From contig NC_081553.1 in assembly GCF_963082655.1 (NCBI RefSeq), positions 17,450,643-17,514,642 on the forward strand: DNA of 64,000 bases, read 5' to 3'. The notes beneath the pieces were generated by a model. That model did not search any database. It saw nothing but the letters and a program-made list of their open reading frames with translations, and was not told the DNA's origin. Numbering within the stretch: position 1 is the first letter of the stretch; each line of letters starts with the position of its first letter. Shown in pieces: positions 45,940-57,060 of the stretch. The DNA comes from Stomoxys calcitrans (lineage: Eukaryota > Arthropoda > Insecta > Diptera > Muscidae). Both the position numbers and the translations under genes were made by a program.

Positions 45940-46278
45940 ACATACCACCGAGGAGACCACCGTTGCGCAGAGGTTAGCATGTCTACCTATGACGCTGAAC
46001 GCCAGGGTTCGATTCGTCGCGAGAACATCAGAAAAAATTTCAGCGGTGGTTATCCCCTTCTAACGCCAACATTAGAATGGGGTACTGTACCATTTGATAT
46101 GGCAGCCTTGTAAAAACTTCTTCACAAAGAGGTATCGTACTGCGGCACCCCGTTCAGACTTTGCTATAAAATGGAGGCCCTTTATCATTACCCATACCAT
46201 AACTCTTAAACTTGTATCGGACAGCACTCATTAATATGTGAGCAGTTTGCCCCTGTTCCTTAATGGAATGTTCATGAG

Positions 46279-48453
46279 TAGAGATGGGCGAAGGGCAAGA
46301 TATATTCATCTACAGATAGTGGCAGTTGCCCAACAACAAAATGTTCAGTGCACTATCTGTCAAAATCAGTGATTAGTAAAACTCTGATTTTGAGTATGTT
46401 ACTAGTCCGCGCCATTTTTCGTGTTTTGTATATGTATCGTTCTTAACTATAATACAAACACACAACCAAAACTCGTTGACAGATAGAAAAAATTTTGCTC
46501 AGCTGATTACGGTACACTACCTGGTAATTATGTCATGGTAAATACCCAAAAGGTATTTACCCGGTAAATTGGGTAAATACCCGAGTATTTACCCACTTAT
46601 ACCCAAAAGCTGGGTATTTCTAATTTTGTAGATATCTTGAGTATAAAAACATTTTTCAAAAATTTCTTGATGATTTCGTATTCTTTGTATATAAGCCTGA
46701 TCTTCTGATCTCATAAAATCGGATTTAAGTTATATATAGCCACTATATAGACCGATCTCTTGAGGCAATAAATTGGTAATTTTTCATCCGATTTCATCAA
46801 AATCGGATTATAGGCTAATTACACTATATCGGGAGACCGGTCTATATGACAGCTATATCCAAATATGGTCCGATATGGACCACATTTGACAGGAAGGGGA
46901 GGGATCTACCAGAACACACTGTGCCAAATTTCATCGAATTCGGGTAATAATTGGATCTCAATACCATATATCGGAAGATCGGGCGGTCGGTCTAAGGGTA
47001 GCTGTATCCAAATATAGTCCGATCTGAACCACACTTCACAGAAATGGGTAGCGATTTTTCAGAAATCACTGTGGCAAATTTTATCGAAATCGGATAAAAA
47101 GTGGTCAATTTATTTCCTCAAGACTTTAAGTCTGGAGATCGGACTATATAGCGGCTATATAAAACTAAAGTCCGAATTTATGAGATCAGATCAGATTATG
47201 AGATCAGAAGGTCAGGTTTATATACAAACAGGTGGAACTTTGGATACGCACCACCTCGGGTATATATGTAAACCACCTTTCGTCATAATCCGGTGAAAAA
47301 TGCATAATTTATGCCCCCATAGCAGCTTAATCGAAATATGGTCCGATTTAGACAAAATTCGACACGGATATTGAGAGGTCTAATAATTACAAGTCATTGT
47401 TCAATTTTGTGGACCAAAATATTGATGTTTTTGGTAGCCGTATCCAAATATGGACCGATGTAAACCATATACGACACGGATGCCGAAAAGCCTAACATAA
47501 GTCACTGTTTCAAATTTCAGCCAAATCGGATTATAACTGTGCTTTTTATGGGACCAAGACTTTAAATCGAGAAATCGGTCTATATGGCAGCTATATCCAA
47601 ATCTGAACCGATCTGGGCCAAATTGAAGAGGGCTGTCGAAAGACCTAACAAAACCCTCTGTCCCAAATTTCGCAAAATCGGAAAATAAATGCGCCTTTTA
47701 TGGGTCTAAAACCTTAAATCGAGAGATCGGTCTATACGGCAGCCATATCCAAATCTGGACCGTTCTGTGCCATATTGCAGAAAGATGTCGAGGGGCCTAA
47801 CTGAACTCACCGTCTCCAATTTTGGCGACATGGGACAATAAATGCGCCTTTTATGGTCCCAAATCGAAAGATCGGTCTATACGGCAGCTATATCTAAATC
47901 TGAACCGATCTGGGTCAAATTGAAGTGGGATATCGACTGGCCTAACACAACTATCCCAAATTTCAGCAAAATCGGATAATAAAGGTGGCTTTTATGGGCG
48001 TAAGATCCTAAATCGGCGGATCGGTCTATATGGGGGCTATATCAAGATATAATCCGATATAGCCCATGATCGAACTTAACCTGCTTATGGACAAAAAAAG
48101 AATCTGTGCAAAGTTTCAGCTCATTATCTCTATTTTTAAAGAGTGTAGCGTGATTTCAACAGACGGACGGACATGGCTAGATTGTATTAGATTTTCACGC
48201 TGATCAAGAATATATATACTTTATAGGATCGGAAATGGATATTTGGATGTGTTGCAAACGGAATGACAAAATGAAAATATCCCCATCCTTCGGTGGTGGG
48301 TATAAAAATTCGAAATTATCAAAAATTGCTTGGAAAATGTTTTTATACCCAAGATATCTGCAAAATTATAAATACCCAAAAAAAGTAAATATTGGGTATT
48401 TACCTTATAAATACCCAAGCGTTGGGAATTTACCCGGTAGAAACCCATCTCTA
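46279..48453. mobile_element. Non-autonomous hAT-like element
   Basis: Terminal inverted repeats TAGAGATGGG (46279) and CCCATCTCTA (to 48453) are flanked by 8-bp copies TTCATGAG (46271-46278) and TTCATGGG (48454-48461), one mismatch. That duplication size is typical of hAT transposons. Subterminal sequences are rich in inverted GGTAAATACCC/GGGTATTTACC and mirror each other: GTAGATATCTTGAGTATAAA near the left, TTTATACCCAAGATATCTGC near the right. The middle has INE-like monomers of its own, shared with the relative at 59.8 kb, plus a later complete INE insertion. No transposase. Confidence 0.7.
47226..48307 (+). repeat. INE subfamily A nested in the hAT-like element
   Basis: Begins GGTGGAACTTTGGATACGCA with CACCACCTCGGGTATATATG, has six or so monomers, and ends CCATCCTTCGGTGGTGGGTA then TAAAAA. 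The sequence on both sides is continuous in the related copy at 60.28-60.30 kb, which lacks this insertion. Confidence 0.85.
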
Positions 48454-48497
48454 TTCATGGGCAAATTTGCATACATACGACCCAAGGTGGATTTAAT

Positions 48498-48703
48498 AAG
48501 GTGGTCTCACGCGAGCAGCTGTTAACAGCCGGCCAGGTTTGACAGTATTAAGATGTTAGATTTTTATTTACTTTCTCTTTGTTGTTGTCTTCTCTCTCGC
48601 ATATTCTCTGCTCATGTACGCACGCAAAACGACGATCAGCTTGATGGCAAGATAGCGGATTGTACCATATGATTTCTGGTTGTTGTAAAAATGAGACCAC
48701 CTT
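48498..48703. mobile_element. 206-bp TIR element (MITE), TAAT duplication
   Basis: Perfect 12-bp ends AAGGTGGTCTCA and TGAGACCACCTT are flanked by TAAT (48494-48497 and 48704-48707). The inside includes TCTCGCATATTCTCTGCTCA and ACGACGATCAGCTTGATGG, repeated at 50.3-50.5 kb. Superfamily unknown. Confidence 0.65.
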
Positions 48704-49119
48704 TAATTGTTTTGCCAAGCATACGACCGATAAAATAAAAATATTTCGCTAAAACATATCATCTTTTGCCGGCGGGTAGTCCAACTACGAATATAGACTA
48801 TACCATAACACCCATATAGACTGATATCTTGATAGTGTGACTTGTATATAATATTTGTCATCCGATTTCTTACACATCGTAATATTTGTCCAAAACCCTT
48901 TATGAACCAGCAATGTCTGTCCATCTGTCAGAATTCTAAACAAATATTTTTTCTTTTGAAATAATATTCATATTTTTTACTTTTGTTAGCTTTTGTATTT
49001 TCATGTAACGGCTGATTTTCAAAAAACAACTGACCTTTACAAAACATCTGTTCGAAGTTGCAAATTTCTGCTGGCAAAAAAAGTACCTGTAGAAACACAT
49101 ACACAAATCAGACATACAT

Positions 49120-49232
49120 ACACAAAATCAGAGTTGCACTAATCACTGATTTTGACAGATAGTGCACTCAATATTTTGTTGTTGGGCTACACTCACTACT
49201 TGTAAATGAATATATCTTGAATGGTACTAAGT
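49120..49232 (-). repeat. Inverted copy of the hAT-like element's left subterminal region
   Basis: AATCACTGATTTTGACAGAT, AGTGCACTCAATATTTTGTT and GAATATATCTTG are the reverse complement of 46290-46400. It lies 2.7 kb away in opposite orientation, so it is probably the end of another family member. Confidence 0.6.
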
Positions 49233-49690
49233 TCTATGAGCAAAATACAAGCGACATGTCGCTGCGCCAAGACAAATTTCGCTTCAATTAATTGTGAAGG
49301 TAATTAATTGCTCAAGGAATGGGCAGCAATCAAATCTGCATCAATGCTGTAATCTTTTTTGTGTGTTGTTGTTTGACTTTTGTTTGTTGTTGTTGTTGTA
49401 ACTACATTTCTAAATAGAGTCATTGTACGAAATTTCAGCCAAAACGGATAAGAATTGCGCCTTCAGGGGCTCAAGAAGTAAAATCGGGGGATCGGTTTAT
49501 TTGGGAGCTGAATAAAGTTATGGGCGGATTTTTGACAGTTGTTCGGCAGAAGAGTCGAAGTCAGTACTAAGTTCTACTAGCAAAATACAAGCGACATGGC
49601 GCTGCACCAACACAAATGGGCAGCAATCAACTCTGTTTCAATGCTGTTATCTTTGTTCTGTGTTGTTGTTAGACTATTGTTTGTATGTTG
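49222..49690 (+). repeat. Direct repeats around an INE fragment
   Basis: GTACTAAGTTCTATGAGCAA then ATACAAGCGACATGTCGCTG (49234) recurs as GTACTAAGTTCTACTAGCAA, ATACAAGCGACATGGCGCTG (49563). GGGCAGCAATCAAATCTG recurs as GGGCAGCAATCAACTCTG. An INE B monomer (49425-49555) lies between them, so the repeat unit may have been duplicated with it. Confidence 0.6.
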
Positions 49691-49988
49691 GTGAAGAATA
49701 GAGCCTGTCTGTCAGATTTCGCAATAATTTAATAGGCATTTTCGCTGCGAATGAAGTCAGTACCAGACATAAGGAAGAAATTTAATATTAATTTTTTGTC
49801 ATTATTCAGGGCTGTGTTTATTTAGCACAATTTAGGCATATATTTAGGCTCACAAGTTTTGAATGACTTGTTTTTGTGGCAAACGAGTTGTTTTGCCCTT
49901 ATAAATTTAAAAGGAAAAACGAGTCGTTTTTAGAGCTTTTTAAAGGGAAAACGAGTCGTTTGCTCAAAACAGCTTTGGTCTGAACATA

Positions 49989-50222
49989 TTGGGTTGCCCA
50001 AAAAGTAATTGCGGATTTTTTAAAAGAAAGTAAATGCATTTTTAATAAAACTTAGAATGAACTTTAATCAAATATACTTTTTTCACTTTTTTTCTAAAAC
50101 AAGCTTAAAGTAACAGCTGATAACTGACAGAAGAAAGAATGCAATTACAGAGTCACAAGCTGTGAAAAATTTGTCAACGCCGACTATATGAAAAAACCGC
50201 AATTACTTTTTGGGCAACCCAA
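49989..50222. mobile_element. Mellifera-type mariner MITE, copy 3
   Basis: 234 bp with TTGGGTTGCCCAAAAAGTAA and TTACTTTTTGGGCAACCCAA ends, TA at 49987-49988 and 50223-50224. The best-preserved terminal repeats of the three copies. Confidence 0.9.
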
Positions 50223-50289
50223 TAGTATTAGATTTATCTCGGCACAAGATAACTATGGCGGCAACTTTGAGCTCCATAAATAAGCCATT

Positions 50290-50492
50290 TGGCGCTGTTA
50301 AGATGTCAGATTTTGTTTGTATTCTCTTTGTTGTTATCTTATTTCTCGCATATTCTCTGCTCATGTACGCACACTTATACACACGCGCACACAAATTTGT
50401 TTGCGTGTGTTGGCAAAACGACGATCAGATTGATGGTAAGATGGCGGATTGTACCATATGATTTGTGGTTGTTGTACAAATGAGACCACCTT
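50290..50492. repeat. Second copy of the 48.5-kb MITE, left end lost
   Basis: TTAAGATGTCAGATTTTG, TCTCGCATATTCTCTGCTCA, GGCGGATTGTACCATATGAT and the right end TGAGACCACCTT (50481-50492) align with 48.55-48.70 kb. An ACACACGCGCACACA stretch is extra here. Confidence 0.65.
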
Positions 50493-50939
50493 TAATTATT
50501 TCGCCATAGGAATTCTGCAAGATGGTCAAACTGCTTAGTCTTCTTATTAGTAAATTGCTCAGATAAAGTTCATACGTGTTTGAAATGCCGTTTTTTACTA
50601 GCGATATTATATTTACATAATGCAATTTTTCCATTAAATAAAAAATAGTCCTTCACGAACTTTTTCAACACAATTGAGCGCAATTTCGTAATAATTTACA
50701 AATTAGATTTCTTTACGAAGGAACTAAAAGTGGAATTGGTTAAAATGCTGCATTCGACAACTAGCATGAATCTAATCTGTGCCACTTTTACGATATTATG
50801 GCTTATGTTATGTTCGTTGTTTTTTTAGATAATAGATTTTAAATTAAATGTTAAATATCATTCAGTAGGACATTCCCTCATTATATATGAGGGACTGACT
50901 TTACCTTCCATTTGTGTACCCTGGCAATAGATAAATAGA

Positions 50940-51010
50940 TGGCTCGATTTTATAATCGACCATTCGATTTTTTAAACACATCGATTAGTCAAAAATCGAT
51001 GCCTAGCATA
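50940..51010 (+). promoter_or_regulatory. Cluster of ATCGAT-type motifs upstream of the hydratase-family gene
   Basis: Within 65 bases, 110-175 bases before the start codon, there are two ATCGAT hexamers and several TCGATT/AATCGA half-sites, including TCGATTTTATAATCGA. In flies, TATCGATA-like DREF motifs mark housekeeping core promoters. These are imperfect versions, so promoter function is an inference from motif and position. Confidence 0.35.
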
Positions 51011-51115
51011 AACATATGATTGTCAAAAGTCAAAATAGCATATCTATTCTCCCGGTGCGGTGAATCTTTCGGGTTATTGCTTAATTTTGGCTGGAAAAAC
51101 AGAATTATTATTAAA

Positions 51116-52617
51116 ATGTTACGGCAATTAACAAAACAACTTTGCCGTGTTGCTGATCTTGGCAAGACCACAATACGCAGAACGATTTCCACAACAAATA
51201 GTTTAAGAAATGGTGAGCAATTCTCGAAGCTATCTTACATGGTCATCCAACAAATATTATGTATGTGGACATAGGAAAAGGTCCTGCAATGAAGACTTAC
51301 AATTCCTAAGCTTTAAATAATACGTTCTTGAATTAGTCATTGTTTTCTTTATTTTGTCACTTTATTGATCAGAAAGAGGAACAGGGCTAGTCAGATTTGC
51401 ATTAGTGACATACATACATATGTTTATGAAATCATCAATAAACTAAGTCCTATATCTATTTTATTTATTAGTTTTTCTCAATTAACATATTTATTTTATT
51501 GTGTTTTCCTATTTTCCTTTGGCTCCAATTTTATTTTTGCTGCAGAAAAATCGCAGGAAGAAGAAAAATCAATTATTGTAGACAAGGATAAAAATATAAC
51601 AATGATTGGCATCAACAGACCCCAGCATCGTAATGCCATCAATGCCCAGACAGCAGCTAAACTATGTGATGCTTTTAGGGATTTTGAAGCAGATGAGACA
51701 TCACCAATTGCCGTCCTTTATGGTGTGGGTGGATCCTTTTGTTCTGGTTTCGATATTTTAGAAATGGCAACAAATGACGAAGGCAAGGTCTCCATGGAAA
51801 TGTTAATGATGCCCGAAGGTTCAGTGGGTCCTACAAGGCGACACATACAGAAGCCGGTAGTTTGCGGCATCAATGGTTATTGTGTCGCTAATGGCTTAGA
51901 ATTAGCGTTAATGTGCGATTTACGTATTATGGAAGAATCAGCGGTATTAGGATTCTTCAATCGACGATTTGGTGTTCCAGTAATAGATGGTGGTACCGTT
52001 CGCCTGCCAGCTATGATTGGTTTTGCTCGTGCTCTGGACCTTATACTAACTGGAAGACAAGTTGGTGCTGAAGAAGCCCATGCTATTGGGCTTGTCAATC
52101 GCATTGTACCCACTGGAAATTCTTTAATTAAGGCTTTAGAAATGGCCCATGCTTTGGCTAAATTCCCCCAGAGTGCCTTGAATCATGACAGAAATTCCTT
52201 ATATTCCTCTGTATTTGATGCTGCCAATTTCCAACAAGCCATACAAAATGAAATAATGTATACCTCCAGAGATATAATTGATCAAATGAAGGATGGCATT
52301 AAATGGTTCAATCAAAGTAAGAGAAGTGCTCATTATTTGTCTTTTGCAAATAAGAATTTTTTTTATTTTCTGTGAACTTAGCTTTTAAGGAAGATAACTG
52401 TGAGTCATGGCTTAAACGTGAAAAATCTATGGCCGATTGGGATGATGAACAAGTGGCAGAAGCTGCAGCCAAAATTGAAGCCGAAAAACAAGCCCAAGAC
52501 AGAGCCAGAATTGAAACCGAAAAGAAACTGAAGGAAGAGAAGGAAAAGAAAAAAGCAGAAAAGAAGAAAAAACCCGAAGAAAAACCACAAGAATCTGAAA
52601 TTCCTCCAAAGGAGTAG
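51116..52617 (+). CDS. Enoyl-CoA hydratase/isomerase (crotonase) family protein, probably mitochondrial
   Basis: Three exons: 51116-51212, 51546-52316 and 52382-52617, with GTGAGC...CTGCAG and GTAAGA...CTTAG introns in matching phase; 367 residues. Residues 1-32 are basic and hydroxyl-rich without acids except D14, like a mitochondrial presequence. The crotonase fold spans roughly 40-290: NRPQHRNAIN (56-65), oxyanion-hole loop GGSFCSGFDI (94-103), INGYCVANGLELAL (141-154), CDLRI (156-160), GVPVIDGGTVRL (175-186). E151 aligns with catalytic Glu144 of rat hydratase, but the Glu164 position (20 residues later) is N171. Hydration of 2-enoyl-CoA is therefore doubtful; isomerase or another crotonase reaction is possible. 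Exon 3 adds an unusual 77-residue tail, mostly Lys/Glu (KEEKEKKKAEKKKK). The start was chosen because the presequence follows directly and splicing keeps the frame. Confidence 0.88.
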
Positions 52618-52739
52618 AGAAAAATGTGTTAATGTTGTAATTGTTAATTTCGAGATCGTGTTGATTTTTTTATTTAAAAACGCTAAAGGAAACTTGATAA
52701 GAATACAAACATTTGAACTGATGTTAAAATTTAGACTAT

Positions 52740-53650
52740 TCTGGTTTGTTGTAGCCACATTTTTATGTGGAGGTGGCGATCCTCGCAAGCTCCTGTAGGT
52801 GAGCAATCTCGATCCGGTCCAAAGGAACGATCGCCGCGGGAACTTTATGGTCATTGGTTATTTAAAGGCGTCAGGTTGCTATAAGCAACCTGTTGATGAA
52901 CACCGCACAAATCGGAGCTCAAAGTTAGTTGTGATCCTGTATGATCCGGGCCATATTTTTGTATATGGAGGTGGCCATCTTCGTTAAGGGCCATGAGGGA
53001 GCAAGCTAGTTTCAGTTCATACGACCGTTCGCTGCGGGAATATTATGACCGTTGGTTATTTAAAGGCATCAATAACTCGCTCTGTCATATCAGGTATCCT
53101 AGGCACTCAGTATTTAAGCAAGAGCCGGTGCCGCCAGGCCTCTCATTGATACTCGCCACTCGATTTCGCTGATTGTCCGCAACTGCAATTGCAGCTATTC
53201 CGTATTCGAAGCATTCCACTATAAACAACCTGTTGGCGTGCAAAGTAGCTCCCAGCTGAGTTCGTGGTGAAGATGAACACTGCACAAATCGGAGCTCATA
53301 GTTCCAACCCGTGTGATGCTCACAGCCATCTCATGCTGGCTAAACTATTCTATAACACTTGATGGCAGAAAAAATGTGGAACGATCATATTTTTAACTAC
53401 CCATTTGAGTTGTTGTTGTTGAAACCACATGGTTGCATATGGAGGTTGGAGGTCCCGGTTTATAGGATCGATTGCCGCGTAAACGTGATGGCCATTGGTT
53501 ACTGAAAGGCGCCCATACTGCTCATAGTCCGCGATTGCAATTGCAGCTATACGAAGAATTCCACTAGCCGTTTTTGTTGTTATCCGGTCCGGGTTGCTGT
53601 CTCCGAGGATTAATGAACATTAAGGATAACAAGATGGCATAAACATTCAT
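52740..53650 (+). repeat. Head-to-tail copies of a short repeat (family F)
   Basis: TGTTGTAGCCACATTTTTAT then GTGGAGGTGGCGATC, AAGCTCCTGTAGGTGAGCAA and TTGGTTATTTAAAGGCG recur in decayed form at about 52748, 52950 and 53410, and once more at 59697. TTG-rich starts and interior similarity suggest a SINE or short retroposon, though no clear pol III boxes are seen. The repeats lie just downstream of the hydratase-family gene. Confidence 0.45.
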
Positions 53651-53865
53651 TGGACAAGTCTTGGCACACCAAAATCTAATGGGTCGATTATGGATTGCAA
53701 CCCAACTTTAACAGAGTTGCCATCAGACAAATTTGTTATAGAAACTTACATTTTTGTTTTGAAAGGGCATATGTTTTTACAATGTACTTGGTAGCTGAAC
53801 GTTCAAAACACTCATATTGAATGGAACTGAGAAAAATTTCTAATTTTTTTTTATTAATTTGTTGT

Positions 53866-53973
53866 TGTTGTACACTGTTATTTTGTTGTTGTAGCAGAGT
53901 GTTGTTCACCGAGGCGGCAGCCCTTGCCGATGAAGCATCAACCCGGTACGTACAACCGGCTGCCAATGGATTT
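53866..53973 (-). repeat. Short CAA-tailed repeat (family G), copy 1
   Basis: On the minus strand: GGCAGCCGGTTGTACGTACC, GGGTTGATG, GGCAAGGGCTGCCGCCTC, then ACAACACTCTGCTACAACAA. About 100 bp, the same unit as the clean insertion at 54920-55024. Confidence 0.65.
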
Positions 53974-54018
53974 AATTAATTTTTATTTAAAATGTTTATC
54001 TCCTGGCAACGCAACTAT

Positions 54019-56800
54019 TCATAATCGACACCCAAAGTTTGTTGCTTTAGAGATTTCTGTATTTAAAAGCATTTCAACTTGACCCAACAAAGTCAATTTT
54101 CTCTTCCGGATTTCTACATCGACTTCATTCGAAATATGGTTTGGCCCGAAAATTCGAAGTATTTGTCGTAGGCAGCGATTTATGAAAACTTGTACTTTTC
54201 GGGTAGTCGCTTGTGTCACGCTCCAAGTTGTACAACCATATAACAAAGTAGATGTCACACTACAATTGAAGATCCTGACTTTTGTATTTTGTGAGATGTC
54301 ACTGCATCTCCAAACTTTGTTGGGTTTTAGAAAGGCGGTTCTAGCCTTTTTGATACGTACGCGTATGTCTACCTCTGATCTTCCGTCCTTTGTTATTTTG
54401 CTGCTAAGATAGCAAAAGTTGTCAACGTCTTCAATGATATGGTCGTTTATAATGAGCGGTGACAGATTTATGTTCCTATCTTCATCAATTTAATCTTTGC
54501 TATGTTTATCCTCAGACCTACTTTAGCAGCATTTTCATTCAGTCGTTCCAGTATCGCCTTTGTGTTCGAAGCGATGCGCAGAGACATATATCATCAGCGT
54601 AGTCGATATCTCCGAGGAAGTCGTTAATACTCCAGCGTATGCCATAGGGTGCCTCAGCACTGACTGCTTCTGATACGGAGTATAATAAAATTAAAAATAG
54701 CGTCGGTGTCAGGATGCAACTCTACTTCATTCCTTTGTCCATCTTGAAAGGTCGTCTTTCCTATTGAAACGGACTGATACTTCATCACTGCTATACAGCT
54801 CCCTAATTAGTGTCACGATTTTTTCAGGGATGCCCTTATTCAACAGCGTGCTCCACATTGAACTTCGCCAAACTGTATCAAAAGCACGCTCAAAGTCGAT
54901 GAATAAAAGGTATAGGTCTGTTGTTGTTGTTATAGCAGTGTGTTGTACACTGAGCCGGCAGCCCTTGCCGATGGTAAACTCCATTGGGTCAATCCGATAC
55001 GTATAACCGGCTGCCATGGGATTGGGTATAAGTCTGTATTATGATTATTTATGCGCAGGGAGTTAATGTGGTCGGCACAAGAACCTCTTAGCTGAAAACC
55101 TGCCTCTTTCTTTCCTCAAAATGCTGTCAAGTGCAGCCGAAATACGCTGCAGAAGAAGACTTGCCATCACTTTATTTATTGCGTTTAGCAATGTAATCCC
55201 CTTTCAGTTCTTACACTGGGTGAGGTCACCCTTCTTTGGAATTGTGACCATGATACCCTTTTTACATTCCGTGGGGACAGCAGTTTGAATCTCAGGCCTC
55301 CCTGATTATTGAGGTGATCGCTTGAGCCATGGAGTATACCCATACCGCAACAGTTCAGCAGATATATTTTCAGGGCTGATTTACCGTTTTCGAGTGAGGC
55401 CAGAACGGCATCAATTTCTTCGCAGGTCCCATCGCGTAGATATATACCTGCGTGGGTTTCTGCGCACAGGGGAATTAAGAAGGTCGGAGCTTACGTCGTC
55501 GGTTGCTGGTCCTTCGGAGCTGAAGAAACCGCGCCATCGCTCTAATTGCTGTTCGGGTGTTGTTAATTCTGGTACGTTCTCAACTCGCAGGTTGCTGCAT
55601 TTTCGGCTTGCTCTACCATCTACCAACATATTCAAATATATTCTCTTATCTCGGCGAACTAGGCCGCCTCGCTGGCCAGCGGAGGCGCGACATTGATTCC
55701 TGGCTGTGGTTTTGTTAAATTTGATTTAGCCTGTAGCAGAGCGTTGTGTAGACGTTTCCGGTGTTTGATTTCCTCTATAGTTTCGTTGCTTATCCATGGT
55801 TCTTGGGATCGTCGAGCAATGCCTATGATAGAGGTGGCGGTCTCCGTACATGCTGCTGTTATGTCGGGCCATGTATAGGTGTTAATATTGCCTTGTATTC
55901 GCGCGCTGTTTCGGAGTCTTTTAGGTTCAAGAGGTAGAACTTTGTGCTTTTTGTTTGAGTACTTTTCACGACAGCTGGGCGTAGGCGTAGGCGTAGAGTG
56001 GCCATTAAGAGCATGTGGTCACTATCGATGTCGGCTCCTTGTCTAGTTTTCACATCCATCAGCGAACCCAGAAAGAATTTGTTGATAAGTACGTGTCCGA
56101 TTTGATTGCGGGTGTTTCCATCTGGCGATTCCCAAGAATATTTGTGTATATTTTTATGGGGTAATTTTGTGACCCCAATAAAGAGCCGGTTTCTTGATCA
56201 AAAATCAACCAATCTGTCGCCATTGTCATTCCTGGTATCGCTAAGTCCTTGCATTCCCATGATTGATTGTAGATTATTGTTGTTATTGCCCTCCTTCGCA
56301 TTAAAATCTCCCATAGCAAGTTTAATGTCTCCTTTTGGTAGTGAGGGTGTCAGTGAATGGAGTTGGAAATAGAATTGATTGATCCTTTGTTATATCGTCA
56401 TCGGGTTTAGTTGGCGCGCAGCATTGAATAATGGATATTTTGCGGAATTTTGAATTTAATCTTGTCGTCATGATGATAGAAGAGCTCGCTTTGCTTTCGG
56501 CGAAGTAAAAGACCGACCCCATTTATTCGGTGCATTTCATTGGCTGAAAAAATTAAGTGGTAGCCACCTTGAAGATCCATAGTTTCGGATTTCGGCTATT
56601 GTATTTCACTTAAACTGAGGACGTCTAGGTTTTAGTTTGACATCTGCTTCTGGACTTGGTAGTCTCGATGCCTTTGAGCGGGTTCTGACGTTCCATGTTC
56701 CAATCATAAACCGTATTCAGAATCCATAGCTCGTCATCGGGGGGTTGCAGTTCCATTATTTCTTGTTGATGTTTCAGTAATCGTGATTTTTTTTTTCTTG
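54019..56800 (-). pseudogene. RTE-clade LINE relic (endonuclease and reverse transcriptase)
   Basis: Minus-strand order: endonuclease fragments from about 56320 (GDFNAKEGNN), then frames reading DGNTRNQIGHVLIN and GADIDSDHMLLMATLRLRLR (56059-55979), the SDH motif of apurinic-type endonucleases. The reverse transcriptase shows MVTIPKKGDLTQCKN (about 55250), the block DLYLLFIDFERAFDTVWR near 54910, YADD in LGDIDYADDICLC (about 54612-54575), and the C-terminal LLYGCTTWSVT then FINRCLRQILRI (54258-54130). The LLYG..W..T / LRRILRI pairing and PKKGDL fit the RTE clade. Frames shift repeatedly, a 105-bp repeat is inserted, and both ends are lost, so it is inactive. Confidence 0.8.
54920..55024 (-). 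mobile_element. 105-bp short repeat (family G) inserted in the RTE relic
   Basis: Direct repeats GGTATAGGTCT (54909-54919) and GGTATAAGTCT (55025-55035), 10 of 11 identical, flank the element. On the minus strand it runs from CAATCCCATGGCAGCCGG through GGCAAGGGCTGCCGGCTC to an ACAACAACAAC tail. The duplication length and simple tail point to LINE-machinery retroposition. Excision restores the reverse transcriptase reading across the site. Confidence 0.85.
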
Positions 56801-56807
56801 CAAAATC

Positions 56808-57060
56808 AAATTTTACCCATGAACATTCCACTAAGGAACAGGGGCAAACTTCTCACATCAAGTTTAAGCTCAATGATAAGGGGCCTCTTTCTTATAGCCG
56901 AGTTCGAACGGCGTGCCGCAAAGCGATACCTCTTTGGAGAGAAGTTTTACTTGGCATAGTAACTCACAAATGTCGCCAGCATTAGTAGGGGAAAACCACC
57001 GCTGAAAATTTTTGATGGTCTCGCGTTATAACTGGTAGCCTCTGCGCTACGGTGGCCTCC
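56808..57060 (-). repeat. SINE, reverse orientation, B box damaged
   Basis: ACCCATGAACATTCCACTAA, GGCGTGCCGCAAAGCGATAC, CGCCAGCATTAGTAGGGGAA and TAGCCTCTGCGCTACGGTGG are present. The sequence between is shortened and the B box is gone. It abuts the 5' side of the RTE relic. Confidence 0.75.

Larger units (their letters stand above)
45950..48472 (+). mobile_element. SINE split by a 2.2-kb hAT-like insertion
   Basis: The SINE runs 45950-46278 (A box TTGCGCAGAGG, B-box GGTTCGATTCG) and resumes at 48462 with GCAAATTTGCAT after the insertion. Near-identical ACATACCACC (45940-45949) and ACATACGACC (48473-48482) flank the whole nest as its own target duplication, 9 of 10 bases matching. Confidence 0.75.

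Noticed and set aside
49820..49975. AAACGAGTCGTTT-type palindromes as a binding-site cluster
   Set aside because: Three irregular occurrences in repeat-rich DNA with no nearby gene; not enough to claim regulation.
52405..52854. 149-residue minus-strand frame rich in Phe and Leu
   Set aside because: It is the antisense shadow of the lysine-rich exon of the hydratase-family gene.
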